Below are positions 24,245 to 34,120 of a stretch of DNA of 64,000 nucleotides, piece by piece (positions within the stretch are counted from its first letter, which is position 1; the number at the start of each line of letters is the position of its first letter). The notes beneath the pieces are model-generated. The model saw only the letters and a program-made list of their open reading frames with translations, was not told the origin of the DNA and did no database searches. The stretch is from positions 206,715 through 270,714 of the forward strand of contig NZ_MOLY01000042.1 in NCBI RefSeq assembly GCF_001956315.1, given 5' to 3'. A program made the position numbers and the translations under genes. The stretch comes from Sphingomonas montana (GTDB taxonomy: Bacteria; Pseudomonadota; Alphaproteobacteria; Sphingomonadales; Sphingomonadaceae).

Positions 24245-27200
24245 ATGGCGCCGCGTCCTGTGACCGCCGTGGACTATGCCGAGTTGCAGGTGACGACGCA
24301 TTTCAGTTTCCTGCGCGGCGTGTCGAGCGCGGAGATGTTGTTCACGGCGGCGGCGAACCTGGGGATTGCGGCGCTGGGGATCGTCGACCGCAATTCGGTG
24401 GCGGGCATCGTGCGGGCGTGGGAGGCGGCGCGGACCACCGGCGTGCGCTTGCTGCCGGGATGTCGGATCGACCTGGACAGCGGGGAGAGCGTGCTGGTGT
24501 GGCCGCAGGACCGCGCGGGCTGGTCGCGGCTGACGCGGATGCTGTCGGCGGGGCGGGTGTCGGAACCGGTGGAGGGGCGGTGGCTGGGCAAGGCGCCGTG
24601 CCGGATCGGGTGGGACGATCTAGGGACTTGGAGCGAGGGGCTGATCGGTGCGCTGGTGATGGACCGGACGGACGAGGATGCCGCGCGGGCGCTGGGGCGG
24701 ATGCGCGACCTGTTCGGTGACCGCGCCTATGCGGCGACCGGATATTGGCGGCGGCCGGGCGACATCGCGCGGATCGACGCGATCGACGGCATGGCGCGTG
24801 CCGCCGGGGTGACGCCGGTAGCGACCGGCGACGTGCTGTATGCCGCGCCCGATGAGCGGATGTTGCAGGACGTGGTGACCGCGATCCGCGAGGGGACGAC
24901 GATCGACGCGCTGGGGTTCCGCCGGGAGCGGCATGCTGATCGCCACATGAAGAGCGCGGCCGAGATGACGCGGCTGTTCCGCCGCTGGCCGCATATGATC
25001 GCCGCGACGACCGAGGTGGTCGGACGATGCGATTTCTCGCTGGATCAGTTACGGTATCAATATCCGACCGAGGCGACGCCGGGCATGACGGCGCAGGCGA
25101 CGCTGGTGTCGCGGTTGCGCGCGGCGGAGGCCGAGCGATTTCCGGAAGGGCTGGGGGCGGAGTATCAGACGCAGATCGCGCACGAACTGGAGCTGATCGA
25201 GCAGCAGGGCTACGCCCCCTATTTCCTGACGGTGAACGCGATCGTGGCGTTCGCGCGCGGGGCCGGCATCCTGTGCCAGGGGCGCGGGAGTGCGGCCAAT
25301 TCGCTGGTCTGCTACATCCTGGGCATCACGTCGATCGACCCGATCAAGCATACCCTGTTGTTCGAACGGTTCATTTCGGGGGAGCGCAACGAGCCGCCCG
25401 ACATCGACGTCGATTTCGAACATGAACGGCGCGAGGAAGTGATCCAGTGGATCTACGAAACCTACGGCCACCATCATGCCGCGCTGACCGCGGTGGTGAC
25501 GCGGTTTCGCGCGCGCGGGGCGGTGCGCGAGGTGGGCAAGGCGCTGGGTTTGCCGGAGGACCTGACTGCGGCGCTGGCGGGGCAGGTATGGGGGTGGTCC
25601 GCGGAAGGGGTGGGGGAAAAGCATGTCGAGGCGCTGAACCTGGATGCGGGTAATCAGCGGATCGCGCTGACGCTGGAGCTGGCGCGGCGGCTGATCGGGA
25701 CGCCGCGGCATCTGTCGCAGCATCCGGGCGGGTTCGTGCTGACGCAGGATCGGCTGGACGATCTGGTGCCGATCGCACCCGCCGCGATGGCGGACCGCCG
25801 CGTGATCGAATGGGACAAGGACGATATCGAGACGCTGAAGTTCATGAAGGTCGACATATTGGGGCTGGGGATGCTCGGCTGCATGCGGCGCGCGTTTGAC
25901 CTGCTGGAGAACAAGACGGGGGAGCGGCTCGATCTGGCGTCGCCCGTGATGCAGGAGGATTGCACCAAAACATTCGCAATGATCTCGCGTGCCGACACGC
26001 TGGGCACGTTCCAGATCGAAAGCCGCGCGCAGATGAGCATGCTGCCGCGGCTGAAGCCCAAGGAATTCTACGACATCGTGATCCAGGTCGCGATCGTGCG
26101 GCCCGGCCCGATCCAGGGAGACATGGTGCACCCCTATCTGCGCCGGCGGGAGGGCAAGGAGCAGCCGGAATATCCCAAACCCGAGCTTGAGGCCGTGTTG
26201 AAGAAGACGTTCGGCGTACCGCTGTTCCAGGAACAGGCGATGAAGGTGGCGATGGTCGGCGCGCAGTTCACGGCCGCGGAGGCGGACGGCCTGCGCCGCG
26301 CGATGGCGACGTTCAAGATGACCGGCGGGGTCAGCCATTACATGGACAAGATGATCGAGGGGATGGTGGCGAACGGCTATGCCCGCGAGTTCGCGGAGCG
26401 CACGTTCAAGCAGATCGAGGGGTTCGGGAGCTACGGGTTTCCGGAGAGCCACGCGGCGTCGTTCGCGAAGATCGCCTATGCGTCGTCGTGGATGAAGTGC
26501 CATCATCCGGACGTGTTCTGTTGCGCGCTGCTGAATGCGCAGCCGATGGGGTTTTATGCGCCGGCGCAAATCGTGCGGGATGCGCGCGACCACGGCGTGC
26601 GCGTGCTGCCGCCGTGCGTGAATGCGAGCCGATGGGATACGGTGATGGTGGGGGAGGAGCGTGCTCCCTCTCTCCTTCTGGAAGAGGATCGGGGTGGGGG
26701 GCTTGGCTTGAGGGAACCATCTTCCCAAGCCATCGCCCCCCACCCAACCCTCCCCCCGGTGGGGGAAGGGCTTTTGGGCTTCTCTGAGGAGCGGCCTTCT
26801 CAGGGCACTCCAAAGAGGGGGGTGTGTATGTCGCCGCTGCGCTTAGGTCTGCGCCTAGTCGCGGGTCTGTCGAACAGCCACGCGGCGGCGATCGTGGCGG
26901 CGCGGGGGGAGGTGCCGTTCACGTCGATCGAGGATGTGTGGAAGCGGTCGGGCGTGCCGGTGGCGGCGCTGGAGAAGCTGGCGGCGGCGGATGCGTTCGC
27001 CGGGCTGGGGCATGACCGGCGGCAGGCGTTGTGGCGGGTGCGTGGCCTTGGCGAGGCGCCGCTGCCGCTGTTCGCGCATGCCGACGCGCGGGAGGAAGGG
27101 CGCGAGCCGACGGTCGTGCTGCGCACGATGAGCGAGGGGCGCGAGGTGGTGGAGGATTACCGCACGCTGCAACTGTCGCTGCGCGCGCATCCGCTGAGTT

Positions 27201-27700
27201 TCCTGCGCGAAGAATATCGCCGGCGGGGCTTGCGTACCTGTGCCGAGCTGGACCGGGTCCGCGACGGAACGCCGGTGGAGGTGGCGGGCATCATCCTGAT
27301 CCGCCAGAAACCGGGCAGCGCCAAGGGTGTGCTGTTCCTGACGATCGAGGACGAGACCGGGATCGCCAACGGCATATTGTGGCCGCACAAGTTCGAAGCG
27401 CAGCGCCGCACCGTCCTGTCCGCCGCGATGATCGGCATCCGCGGGCGCGTGCAGCGCGAAGGCACGGTGATCCACGTGATCGCCGACCGGATCATGGACT
27501 ATACCGACGATCTGCGTTCGGTGGGCGAGATGGCGTTTCCGCACCGGCCGGGGCCGGGCGACGGCGCGACGCACCCGGGCGCGCCCGACCGCGGCGACGC
27601 GGGCTGGACGCCGAAAGGACGGCGCGACTATCACCGCCCGTTCCGCGACGGGGCCGATCCGGAAGAGGTGATCCGGGTGCAGACGCGGGACTTTCGTTAG
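24245..27700 (+). CDS. dnaE2: Error-prone DNA polymerase DnaE2 (ImuC), with a repeat-derived insertion
   Basis: C-family alpha subunit that performs SOS-induced translesion synthesis with ImuA/ImuB. Order: PHP domain (T-H-F-S-F-L-R-G, residues about 10-260), polymerase core with catalytic acids in P-D-I-D-V-D-F (Asp386, Asp388) and K-V-D-I-L-G-L (Asp537), thumb/fingers with F-Q-E-Q-A-M and [11 protein letters not shown], tandem HhH, and a C-terminal OB-like region. It is 1151 residues; the family is usually near 1090. About 58 extra residues (about 803-861) lie between N-A-S-R-W-D-T-V-M and [11 protein letters not shown] and are encoded by a palindromic repeat. ATG 24245 gives the family N-terminus. 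Confidence 0.93.
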   Translation: MAPRPVTAVDYAELQVTTHFSFLRGVSSAEMLFTAAANLGIAALGIVDRNSVAGIVRAWEAARTTGVRLLPGCRIDLDSGESVLVWPQDRAGWSRLTRMLSAGRVSEPVEGRWLGKAPCRIGWDDLGTWSEGLIGALVMDRTDEDAARALGRMRDLFGDRAYAATGYWRRPGDIARIDAIDGMARAAGVTPVATGDVLYAAPDERMLQDVVTAIREGTTIDALGFRRERHADRHMKSAAEMTRLFRRWPHMIAATTEVVGRCDFSLDQLRYQYPTEATPGMTAQATLVSRLRAAEAERFPEGLGAEYQTQIAHELELIEQQGYAPYFLTVNAIVAFARGAGILCQGRGSAANSLVCYILGITSIDPIKHTLLFERFISGERNEPPDIDVDFEHERREEVIQWIYETYGHHHAALTAVVTRFRARGAVREVGKALGLPEDLTAALAGQVWGWSAEGVGEKHVEALNLDAGNQRIALTLELARRLIGTPRHLSQHPGGFVLTQDRLDDLVPIAPAAMADRRVIEWDKDDIETLKFMKVDILGLGMLGCMRRAFDLLENKTGERLDLASPVMQEDCTKTFAMISRADTLGTFQIESRAQMSMLPRLKPKEFYDIVIQVAIVRPGPIQGDMVHPYLRRREGKEQPEYPKPELEAVLKKTFGVPLFQEQAMKVAMVGAQFTAAEADGLRRAMATFKMTGGVSHYMDKMIEGMVANGYAREFAERTFKQIEGFGSYGFPESHAASFAKIAYASSWMKCHHPDVFCCALLNAQPMGFYAPAQIVRDARDHGVRVLPPCVNASRWDTVMVGEERAPSLLLEEDRGGGLGLREPSSQAIAPHPTLPPVGEGLLGFSEERPSQGTPKRGVCMSPLRLGLRLVAGLSNSHAAAIVAARGEVPFTSIEDVWKRSGVPVAALEKLAAADAFAGLGHDRRQALWRVRGLGEAPLPLFAHADAREEGREPTVVLRTMSEGREVVEDYRTLQLSLRAHPLSFLREEYRRRGLRTCAELDRVRDGTPVEVAGIILIRQKPGSAKGVLFLTIEDETGIANGILWPHKFEAQRRTVLSAAMIGIRGRVQREGTVIHVIADRIMDYTDDLRSVGEMAFPHRPGPGDGATHPGAPDRGDAGWTPKGRRDYHRPFRDGADPEEVIRVQTRDFR
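26660..26785. repeat. Palindromic repeat inserted in frame in dnaE2
   Basis: Inner arms ggggtggggggcttggcttg and cccaagccatcgccccccac surround agggaaccatctt; outer arms are ctccctctctccttctggaa and ccccggtgggggaagggctt. This is the same C-rich family as 3356-3395, usually intergenic. The frame is open through it, giving [11 protein letters not shown] in the protein. Confidence 0.82.
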
Positions 27701-27915
27701 AGAGTGGGGCCTGCGCACCGACCGGCGCTCAGGACAGGCTTCGACAGCGGCTCAGCCCCTCCGCAGGACTAACGGGTAGGGTGGGCTCGGCAGGAATGGC
27801 GCTTCTTCCGAACCGAACGGGTGGTGTGATGGAGGGCGCCAAAGTCCCGTCTGGCTCACACATCGAGCCGGCATCATCACTTTCGTTGCGCTCCATGACC
27901 GCGTAAACGGCGGAG

Positions 27916-28590
27916 ATGCGTGCTCCTTCGACCCGTGCCATGATTGCCGAACTCGGCGTGCCGCTGGCATGGGCGCGGGGACAGGTGGCGTGGCGCGGGC
28001 TGGCGCGGGCGTTGCCGGGGGACGGCCGGCCGGTGCTGGTGCTGCCGGGGTTCCTGGCGGACGACGGCACGACTGCCACGCTGCGGCGGACGCTGGCGGC
28101 GGCGGGCTATGTGCCGCACGGCTGGGCGCTGGGGCGCAATCGCGGGGTCAGCCAAGCGTTGCTCGATGCGATGCTCGCGCGGCTGGCGGCGGTGACGCGC
28201 GACCGGCCCGCAGCGGTCGTCGGATGGAGCCTGGGCGGGCTGTATGCGCGCGAGATCGGCAAGCGCCGGCCCGACCTGGTGGAGCGGGTGGTGACGCTGG
28301 GTTCGCCCTTTTCCGGCGATATCCGCGCGAACAATGCGTGGCGGATGTACGAACGGATCGCGGGACATGCGGTGGACCGGTTGCCGATCGCCGCGGCGCT
28401 GGCCGAAAAGCCGCCGGTGCCGACTTTCGCGCTATGGTCCGCACGTGACGGGATCGTCGCGCCGGCCGCATCGCGCGGACGGACGGGGGAGGCGGACGTC
28501 GCCATCGAAGTCGCGTGTCGGCATGTCGGGTTCACGTCCGATCCGGCGGCGTTGCGCGCGGTGCTGGAGGTTCTGCGCCGGGCGGTTTGA
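27916..28590 (+). CDS. Alpha/beta hydrolase (lipase/acyltransferase-like)
   Basis: 224 residues with the fold's oxyanion strand V-L-V-L-P-G-F-L-A-D-D-G-T-T, nucleophile elbow G-W-S-L-G-G (Ser105), the acid region F-A-L-W-S-A-R-D-G-I-V and the histidine in C-R-H-V-G-F. The L-G-S-P-F-S-G after the elbow is typical of esterase/lipase and PGAP1-like proteins. No signal peptide. Likely a cytosolic or membrane-associated esterase; the substrate is unknown. Separated from dnaE2 by 215 bases without a gene. Confidence 0.82.
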   Translation: MRAPSTRAMIAELGVPLAWARGQVAWRGLARALPGDGRPVLVLPGFLADDGTTATLRRTLAAAGYVPHGWALGRNRGVSQALLDAMLARLAAVTRDRPAAVVGWSLGGLYAREIGKRRPDLVERVVTLGSPFSGDIRANNAWRMYERIAGHAVDRLPIAAALAEKPPVPTFALWSARDGIVAPAASRGRTGEADVAIEVACRHVGFTSDPAALRAVLEVLRRAV

Positions 28591-28677
28591 GGGGCGCAGG
28601 TGCTTGGTTGCACTGCTGGCATGTGTTCGTGCGAGCCGGGGCGGGGCCTTCTTTCAGCGGCATTTTTGCGGTGCCGT

Positions 28678-28735
28678 TGGCTTCTCGGCTTCGCTCGAAG
28701 GGTCCCTCGGCTTCGCTCGGGATGGACGGTTTTCG
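28678..28735. repeat. Dispersed repeat, second copy of the 7790 family
   Basis: ggcttctcggcttcgctcga and gggtccctcggcttcgctcg followed by ggatggacggttt, closely matching 7790-7846. It is intergenic, in the 214-base gap before the convergent thioesterase gene. Confidence 0.6.
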
Positions 28736-28804
28736 GCTTGTCGTCCTGAGCGCCCGATTAAGGGGAGCAGGCGCTCGTTCTATCCGCCCACACCCGCGCT
28801 GCCA

Positions 28805-29200
28805 TCACGCCAGAAACGGCGCGATCACTGCCGAGGGCACGCGCAGCGGGCGGCCCGTGGTGCGGTCGAGGATCGCCCAGGTGGTGCGCGCGCGGACGTG
28901 GACGCGGCCGTCCGCGCCGCTGAACTCCATCAGCCGATCGAACTTCGCGCCGCGCGGCGCATCGGCGACCCAGGTGGCGGCGATGACGGTCTCGCCCGAT
29001 TTCAGCGCACGCAGATAATCGATCTCGTGGCGCACGATCAGCCACACATAGGCGTCGTGATGGCCGGGGGCCGCGACCGCGTGCCAGTGCGCGGTGGCGA
29101 CATCCTGGATCCAGCGGACCCAGACCGCATTGTTGACATGGCCCAGCTCGTCGATGTCGGCCGGTGCCGCGGTGATGGCCCGGGTGAAGCGTTCGGCCAT
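28805..29200 (-). CDS. Acyl-CoA thioesterase, 4HBT/YbgC-like
   Basis: 131-residue hotdog-fold protein. The catalytic segment D-I-D-E-L-G-H-V-N-N-A-V-W-V-R-W carries the Asp of the 4-hydroxybenzoyl-CoA thioesterase type. The H-E-I-D-Y-L-R and final T-G-R-P-L-R-V-P are family features. It hydrolyses an acyl-CoA in the cytosol; chain preference is unknown. It lies 12 bases downstream of the MarR gene and is probably co-transcribed with it. Confidence 0.87.
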   Translation of the reverse strand: MAERFTRAITAAPADIDELGHVNNAVWVRWIQDVATAHWHAVAAPGHHDAYVWLIVRHEIDYLRALKSGETVIAATWVADAPRGAKFDRLMEFSGADGRVHVRARTTWAILDRTTGRPLRVPSAVIAPFLA

Positions 29201-29212
29201 GTCAGTTCCCCG

Positions 29213-29698
29213 TCATTCTGCGGTACCCAGCCCGGCGATCCGCGGGCGATCGGCCGCGGGGATCAGCGCCTCCAGCACCGCCCAGAACCCGGCGACCGCA
29301 CCCGGCCCGGCATCGCTGTAGGCACGGCCGAGCTTGGCGCGCAGCAGGCCGAACAGCTCCGCCTCCAGCGCGGCCCCGATGGGGGTGAGGCGCAGCAGCC
29401 GTTGCCGCCGGTCGCTGGTGCCCGGCCGGGTTTCGATGAAACCGCCAACGGTCAGGTCGTTCAGCACGCGGCCCAGCGACTGCTTGGTGATGCCCAGCAG
29501 GCGGAGCAGCGCGCCCACGCTCAACCCCGGCCGGCGCGCGGTGAAATACAGCACCCGCTGGTGCGCGCGGCCAAGGCCGTGGACGGCCAGCGCCTCGTCG
29601 ATCCCGCGATACAGCTGCCCCTGCGCGAAATGGACGAGTTCGATCCCGCGCCGGATTTCGGCTTCGCGCAGGAACAGCGGGGATGCGGCGGCGGGCAT
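29213..29698 (-). CDS. MarR family transcriptional regulator
   Basis: 161 residues with a winged helix: R-V-L-Y-F-T-A-R-R-P-G-L-S-V-G-A-L-L-R-L-L-G then recognition helix I-T-K-Q-S-L-G-R-V-L-N-D-L and the wing D-R-R-Q-R-L-L-R-L-T. The DxRxxR wing pattern is diagnostic of MarR. It is divergent from ilvE, with 100 bases between, so it may regulate ilvE, itself and the downstream thioesterase. ATG 29698 matches the family length. Confidence 0.87.
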   Translation of the reverse strand: MPAAASPLFLREAEIRRGIELVHFAQGQLYRGIDEALAVHGLGRAHQRVLYFTARRPGLSVGALLRLLGITKQSLGRVLNDLTVGGFIETRPGTSDRRQRLLRLTPIGAALEAELFGLLRAKLGRAYSDAGPGAVAGFWAVLEALIPAADRPRIAGLGTAE

Positions 29699-29798
29699 GT
29701 TGATTCCATCTGGCAGGCGGCCTAACCGGACGCAACCGGCAAGCGGGCCGCCCCCGTATGACCGTACCGCCGATCCGCCCGCCGCCACCACAGGAGCC

Positions 29799-30893
29799 AT
29801 GATGACCGAGCCGACGTTCCGCATCGAACCACATGCCGCCCCGGTCGATGCCGGCACCCGTTCGGGCATGCTGGTCGATCCCGGTTTCGGGCGGGTGTTC
29901 ACCGATCATATGGTCGTCATCAACTACAAGGACGGGGTCGGCTGGCACGATGCGCGGGTGCAGGCGCGCGCGCCGATCCAGATGGATCCGGCATCGTCCG
30001 TGCTGCATTACGCGCAGGAGATCTTCGAAGGGATGAAGGCGTACCGCACGCAGGACGGCGGGGCCGCGCTGTTCCGCGCCGATGCCAATGCCGCCCGGTT
30101 CGCGCGGTCGGCCGAACGGATGGCGATGCCGGCGCTGCCTGAACCGCTGTTCCTGGAGTCGGTGCGGCAGCTGGTCGCGGCGGACCGCGACTGGATCCCG
30201 GGGCAGGAGGGCGGCGCGCTGTACCTGCGGCCGTTCATGTTCGCCAGCGAAGTGTTCCTGGGCGTGAAGCCATCGTCGGAATATTTCTACATGGTGATCG
30301 GATCGGCGGTCGGTGCCTATTTCAAGTCCGGCACGCCCACCGTGTCGCTGTGGGTGTCGGAGGATTATACACGCGCCGCACCCGGCGGCACCGGGGCGGC
30401 CAAGTGCGGCGGCAACTATGCGGCCAGCCTGCTTGCGCAATCGGACGCCATCCGCCGCGGATGCGACCAGGTCGTGTTTCTCGATGCGGTCGAGCGTCGC
30501 TGGGTCGAGGAACTGGGGGGGATGAACATCTTCTTCGTGTTCGACGACGGATCGCTGGTGACGCCGCCGCTGGGGGGCACGATCCTGCCCGGCATCACGC
30601 GCGACTCTATCCTGACGCTGGCACGCGACATGGGGCTGACGGTGCGCGAGGACCGCTATGCGATCGACCAGTGGCGCGCGGATTCGGTGAGCGGGCGGCT
30701 GCGCGAGGCGTTCGCGTGCGGCACGGCCGCAGTGGTGACGCCGATCGGCACGGTGCGCAGCGTGGACGGCGATTTCAAGATCGGCGACGGTGCCGCGCCC
30801 GGCGAACTGACCCTGCGGCTGCGCACCGCACTGGTCGACATCCAGCGCGGGCTGGCGCCCGACCATCATGGTTGGGTCGAAAAATTGTTCTGA
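29799..30893 (+). CDS. ilvE: Branched-chain amino acid aminotransferase
   Basis: 364-residue class IV PLP aminotransferase of the long (BCAT type II, eukaryote-like) form. Motifs include L-H-Y-A-Q-E-I-F-E-G-M-K, L-R-P-F-M-F-A-S, the PLP lysine in A-A-K-C-G-G-N-Y (Lys202), V-E-E-L-G-G-M-N and the G-I-T-R-D-S-I-L segment. It carries out the last step of Leu, Ile and Val synthesis and the first of their degradation. CAGGAG lies four bases before ATG 29799; a second ATG follows at 29802. Next downstream is tRNA-Gln. Confidence 0.93.
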   Translation: MMTEPTFRIEPHAAPVDAGTRSGMLVDPGFGRVFTDHMVVINYKDGVGWHDARVQARAPIQMDPASSVLHYAQEIFEGMKAYRTQDGGAALFRADANAARFARSAERMAMPALPEPLFLESVRQLVAADRDWIPGQEGGALYLRPFMFASEVFLGVKPSSEYFYMVIGSAVGAYFKSGTPTVSLWVSEDYTRAAPGGTGAAKCGGNYAASLLAQSDAIRRGCDQVVFLDAVERRWVEELGGMNIFFVFDDGSLVTPPLGGTILPGITRDSILTLARDMGLTVREDRYAIDQWRADSVSGRLREAFACGTAAVVTPIGTVRSVDGDFKIGDGAAPGELTLRLRTALVDIQRGLAPDHHGWVEKLF

Positions 30894-30945
30894 TACCGGC
30901 GGCCTCTTCCATCGCCGGTCCGCACAGCTATAAGGCGCGGCACGT

Positions 30946-31020
30946 TGGGGCGTCGCCAAGTGGTAAGGCAGCGGCTTTTGATGCCGCCATGCGCAGGTTC
31001 GAACCCTGCCGCCCCAGCCA
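30946..31020 (+). tRNA. tRNA-Gln (anticodon TTG), integration target
   Basis: 75 bases with encoded CCA. Acceptor TGGGGCG pairs with CGCCCCA; anticodon arm GCGGC-TTTTGAT-GCCGC gives TTG; T arm GCAGG-TTCGAAC-CCTGC. The tyrosine recombinase begins 112 bases downstream in the same direction, so the 3' part of this gene is very likely the attachment core. Confidence 0.96.
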
Positions 31021-31132
31021 AACACTGAGTTTCCTCAGCCAAGGAACGTGAAACCACGGTTTTGCGTCACCGCGGCCGGCTTCAACCGTCACAGTGGCTA
31101 CACTTGCTACCAGTGGGTGGAGCCAGTGTCTG

Positions 31133-33184
31133 ATGCCAGCAATCGAAAATGTTACCCGCCGCGCCGCCGTCTATTGGTGGCGGCGGAGGATCCGCTTCGT
31201 CGCCGCCAACCTCGATCCTATAACCATTGCAACAACGGTCAGCCTGCTCACGAAGGAACAGGCGGTCGCCCGGCGCCGCGCCGCGGCCATGACCGGACGG
31301 AGCGAGGGTCTGCGGGTGAGCTTGTATGAAAAGATCAAACAGGACGGGCTGACTGCCGAGCAGGTCACTAGCCTTCTACAAACGGAGATGGTCCAATATC
31401 GCAATATGCTGGCCTATCAGCATAGCGCTATCCAGGCCGACGGCGCTGGGGACGTCCAGCTTCGGCTGTCGCAGATGCTACGCATCTACGCGGCTCTTAA
31501 CAACGATTTCGCCATGAACGGCTTCAGCGATTATATGGGCATCGACTATGTTGGCGGGTTCGACCAACGTTTTGCCGGCCTCGACGACGAAGCTCGGGAA
31601 CATCTGAGCGCCATGTTGAACCGGGCGGGAGATCTTCCCGCAAGCATGCTGGCTGAAGCGCGTGACCTGCTTGGGTCAGTGAGGCTGGCAGTCACCGACG
31701 ATCGCCTTGAGAATGCGCGACGCGTAATGTGCGAGGCACGCGCAATGATCGCGAAGGCCTATGACGAGCCATCGGCTCGGTCGCTTGCCGACACATTAAG
31801 CGTCGTGGCAGCACTGGTGCGTGGCAATCCGCTGCAAACGCAAGCAACGCTCGCACTTCCCACCGCCGTCACGTTGCCTATCGTGGCAACACCGAATCCG
31901 CTGTCCGGCCGTACTGTTTGTGATTTATCAGAAGAGCAACAAAGGTTTGCGGCCATGACTGCCCTTGAGGCAGTCGACGAGTATTTCCGCGTCAAACCGC
32001 AAGCTGGCGGTAAACGCGACGGCGACAGTGCAATCAAGGTCGGCAAGAACAAATCTCAACCCAAGGTTTGGGGGACGAGCCAGCGTCGCCAGTTCCGCAC
32101 TGCCGCCTTTCTGTTCGGAAAGTCGGCCGTTGGTCAGCCCATGGCTGCAATGTCACAAAACGACTTAAATGTCTTCTATGATCATCTCACCCGGATGCCC
32201 ACGTCGCACCATAAATCGCCGCGGCATGAGGCCATGCCCCTTGAGGCAATATGTAGCCAGGCGCTGATAGATTATAAGGAGGACGACAGCTTTGGTATCG
32301 GGCTCGATGTTGGTACCGTCAATCGCCATTTCGCCAATGTGCAAAGGCTCTCCAAATGGCTTGCTGCCAAGACGCCGATGCGAGCTCTCGATTTCTCGGA
32401 CTTTATACTGGAAGAGGAGGATCGCGATCAGCGCGACGAGCGCGATCCTTACACGATCGAGCAGGGCTTAGAGCTTTTCAAGCTGGGTATTTGGACTGGA
32501 AGCGCATCATTAGAAGATCGATACCACCCCAAGTCCGGGGATAGTATCTGGCATGACGCGGCATATTGGGTTATGGCCTTAGTTTGGTACTCAGGCATGC
32601 GCCGCGAAGAATGCTGCAAGCTTCTGATCGACGATATCGGCGAAGAGAATGGTATTACTTTCTTCAACATCCGGAGCACGGTCGCCGGTAGGGTTAAGAC
32701 GGCGAGAAGTGTGCGCAAGGTTCCCGTTCATCCAGAGCTTATCCGTCTTGGATTTATAGAATACGTCGCTGCTATGCGGGTGGCAGGCGAGACATGTCTT
32801 TTTCCGGACATCATGCCAGGCCGCAGTGGCCGTAAACAAGGAGACGTTTTTTTTAAGCAAGTATGGCTGAAAATTAAACCCTGCCTCCAACAGATTCGAC
32901 CAGGGCAAGCGGTCCACAGCGGACGTCACATGGTTAGTACAGAACTCAAGATCCTTCAGACATTCGAGGAGTTCCGAGCGGATCTTCTTGGTCAGGTGTT
33001 CGGTGGTGAAAATGCTAGCCGGTATTCCGGCGCGACAAACCTCGAAATTTTGGTTGATGTCGTTGTTCGTATTCCGAATGTCACTTCGCATATATCGAAC
33101 TGTAAAGACATTCGTCTTTTACCTGATAGCTTACGTAAGGCGCGACCAGTTCGCGAACATTTTGGTCGCCGGGAACGTATTTAA
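31133..33184 (+). CDS. Large tyrosine recombinase (site-specific integrase)
   Basis: About 683-residue integrase of the type linked to alphaproteobacterial genomic islands: M-P-A-I-E-N-V-T-R-R-A-A-V-Y-W-W-R-R-R starts the N-terminal domain. The catalytic domain has Arg490 (S-G-M-R-R-E-E), the beta-hairpin Lys region (K-V-P-V-H-P-E-L), His595 and Arg598 (H-S-G-R-H) and nucleophile Tyr631 (A-S-R-Y-S-G-A). The usual second His/Trp before the tyrosine (L-G-H) reads L-G-Q here. ATG 31133 fits the family; GTG 31094 would add 13 residues. It sits directly behind tRNA-Gln. Codon use is less GC-biased than its left neighbours. Confidence 0.9.
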   Translation: MPAIENVTRRAAVYWWRRRIRFVAANLDPITIATTVSLLTKEQAVARRRAAAMTGRSEGLRVSLYEKIKQDGLTAEQVTSLLQTEMVQYRNMLAYQHSAIQADGAGDVQLRLSQMLRIYAALNNDFAMNGFSDYMGIDYVGGFDQRFAGLDDEAREHLSAMLNRAGDLPASMLAEARDLLGSVRLAVTDDRLENARRVMCEARAMIAKAYDEPSARSLADTLSVVAALVRGNPLQTQATLALPTAVTLPIVATPNPLSGRTVCDLSEEQQRFAAMTALEAVDEYFRVKPQAGGKRDGDSAIKVGKNKSQPKVWGTSQRRQFRTAAFLFGKSAVGQPMAAMSQNDLNVFYDHLTRMPTSHHKSPRHEAMPLEAICSQALIDYKEDDSFGIGLDVGTVNRHFANVQRLSKWLAAKTPMRALDFSDFILEEEDRDQRDERDPYTIEQGLELFKLGIWTGSASLEDRYHPKSGDSIWHDAAYWVMALVWYSGMRREECCKLLIDDIGEENGITFFNIRSTVAGRVKTARSVRKVPVHPELIRLGFIEYVAAMRVAGETCLFPDIMPGRSGRKQGDVFFKQVWLKIKPCLQQIRPGQAVHSGRHMVSTELKILQTFEEFRADLLGQVFGGENASRYSGATNLEILVDVVVRIPNVTSHISNCKDIRLLPDSLRKARPVREHFGRRERI

Positions 33185-34120
33185 TGTCACCGGTATATAT
33201 TCGCGGTCTAGCAATATCGGGATAATGGTTATCCGGACTATATTCTGAAGCTGTTAGAATCCACGCGGATGTCATCTGAGCAACAAGGATGCGTTTATTA
33301 TACGTTATTTGCACCATTGAGTCGACCGCATGGATAGGCTTGTAGGCAGAACCGCTACAGACGGATCTGGGCGGGATGACAACCAGCGTACCCGCCGTCC
33401 TTCAGTTGATCGACCAAGAGCGCGACGAGGGCAGAGTACAGCTTGACCGCTTCGATGCCGGAACTGCGCGATGCCAGACGCATGCGCGAATTAATGTTGA
33501 CCCTCACGTAGTGCAGAACTCCGCCTGTGATTGGTGGATCACGGTCAAGTTGCGTTGAGGCACCGATGACGGTTTCTCCCGTTGGTTCGGCATCGGCATC
33601 GGCATCGGCATCGGCATCGGCATCGGCACGGCCACTGCCCATCGCACTGTTGCAACAAAGGCGATCCGGGCTGGATGGCGTTCGTTTGGGCCAGCTACCC
33701 TCCAGATTGACATAGTCGTGACGGTGTCGGCGACAGGATCGCGTATTGCGGCAGGAGACCGGAAGACAAAACGGTAAGGCGTCACCCCGGAGCGGACCTA
33801 GCGCTGGAAGTGGAGCAGACGATCCGCCTCTAAATGATTCCCTGTTTCCGAAACCGCTCGATGAAGCATGCCATCGGGCCCTGAGGGATGGCGCTCCGAA
33901 CTCAACGTTGACGGCAGCCGCTTAACCAATGCCAGCGGCGTCGGTGAACAAGAAGCGAATTCTCCAAGGGGGCTGGCCTCCCTTGCGGTCGGCACAGCCG
34001 AGTGCGCGCCGCGCGCATCAGCACTGCGGTGTGCTGTTTCAGTGCGAAGCAGGGGTGAGGGGAAAACCGGAGGCCGGGCCCGGCCCCGTGCGCTTCGCGT
34101 AACAGTCATGGAGTTAAGAA
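33185..34120. other. 936-base gap; degraded or non-coding, with a doubtful ORF
   Basis: The first 200 bases are AT-richer than the window average. A minus-strand frame at 33355-33642 could encode 95 residues starting M-G-S-G-R, then seven Ala-Asp repeats from the hexamer microsatellite and a plausible-looking tail (K-L-Y-S-A-L-V-A-L-L-V-D-Q-L-K-D-G-G-Y), but no family or ribosome binding site supports it. The rest has no convincing gene. Confidence 0.4.
33589..33624. repeat. Hexanucleotide microsatellite (ggcatc)6
   Basis: Six perfect copies of ggcatc, then a ggcacg variant. A six-base unit keeps any overlapping frame intact, so copy-number change would alter a peptide repeat and not shift the frame. 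Confidence 0.95.

Noticed and set aside
25049..26743. Long antisense frame opposite dnaE2
   Set aside because: Same shadow composition; the plus strand carries the polymerase motifs.
29202..31025. Long antisense frame across MarR and ilvE
   Set aside because: Overlaps ilvE and tRNA-Gln; composition is a shadow and no family fits.
33589..33624. CRISPR array
   Set aside because: Regular spacing is a simple hexamer microsatellite with no spacers; no cas genes in the window.
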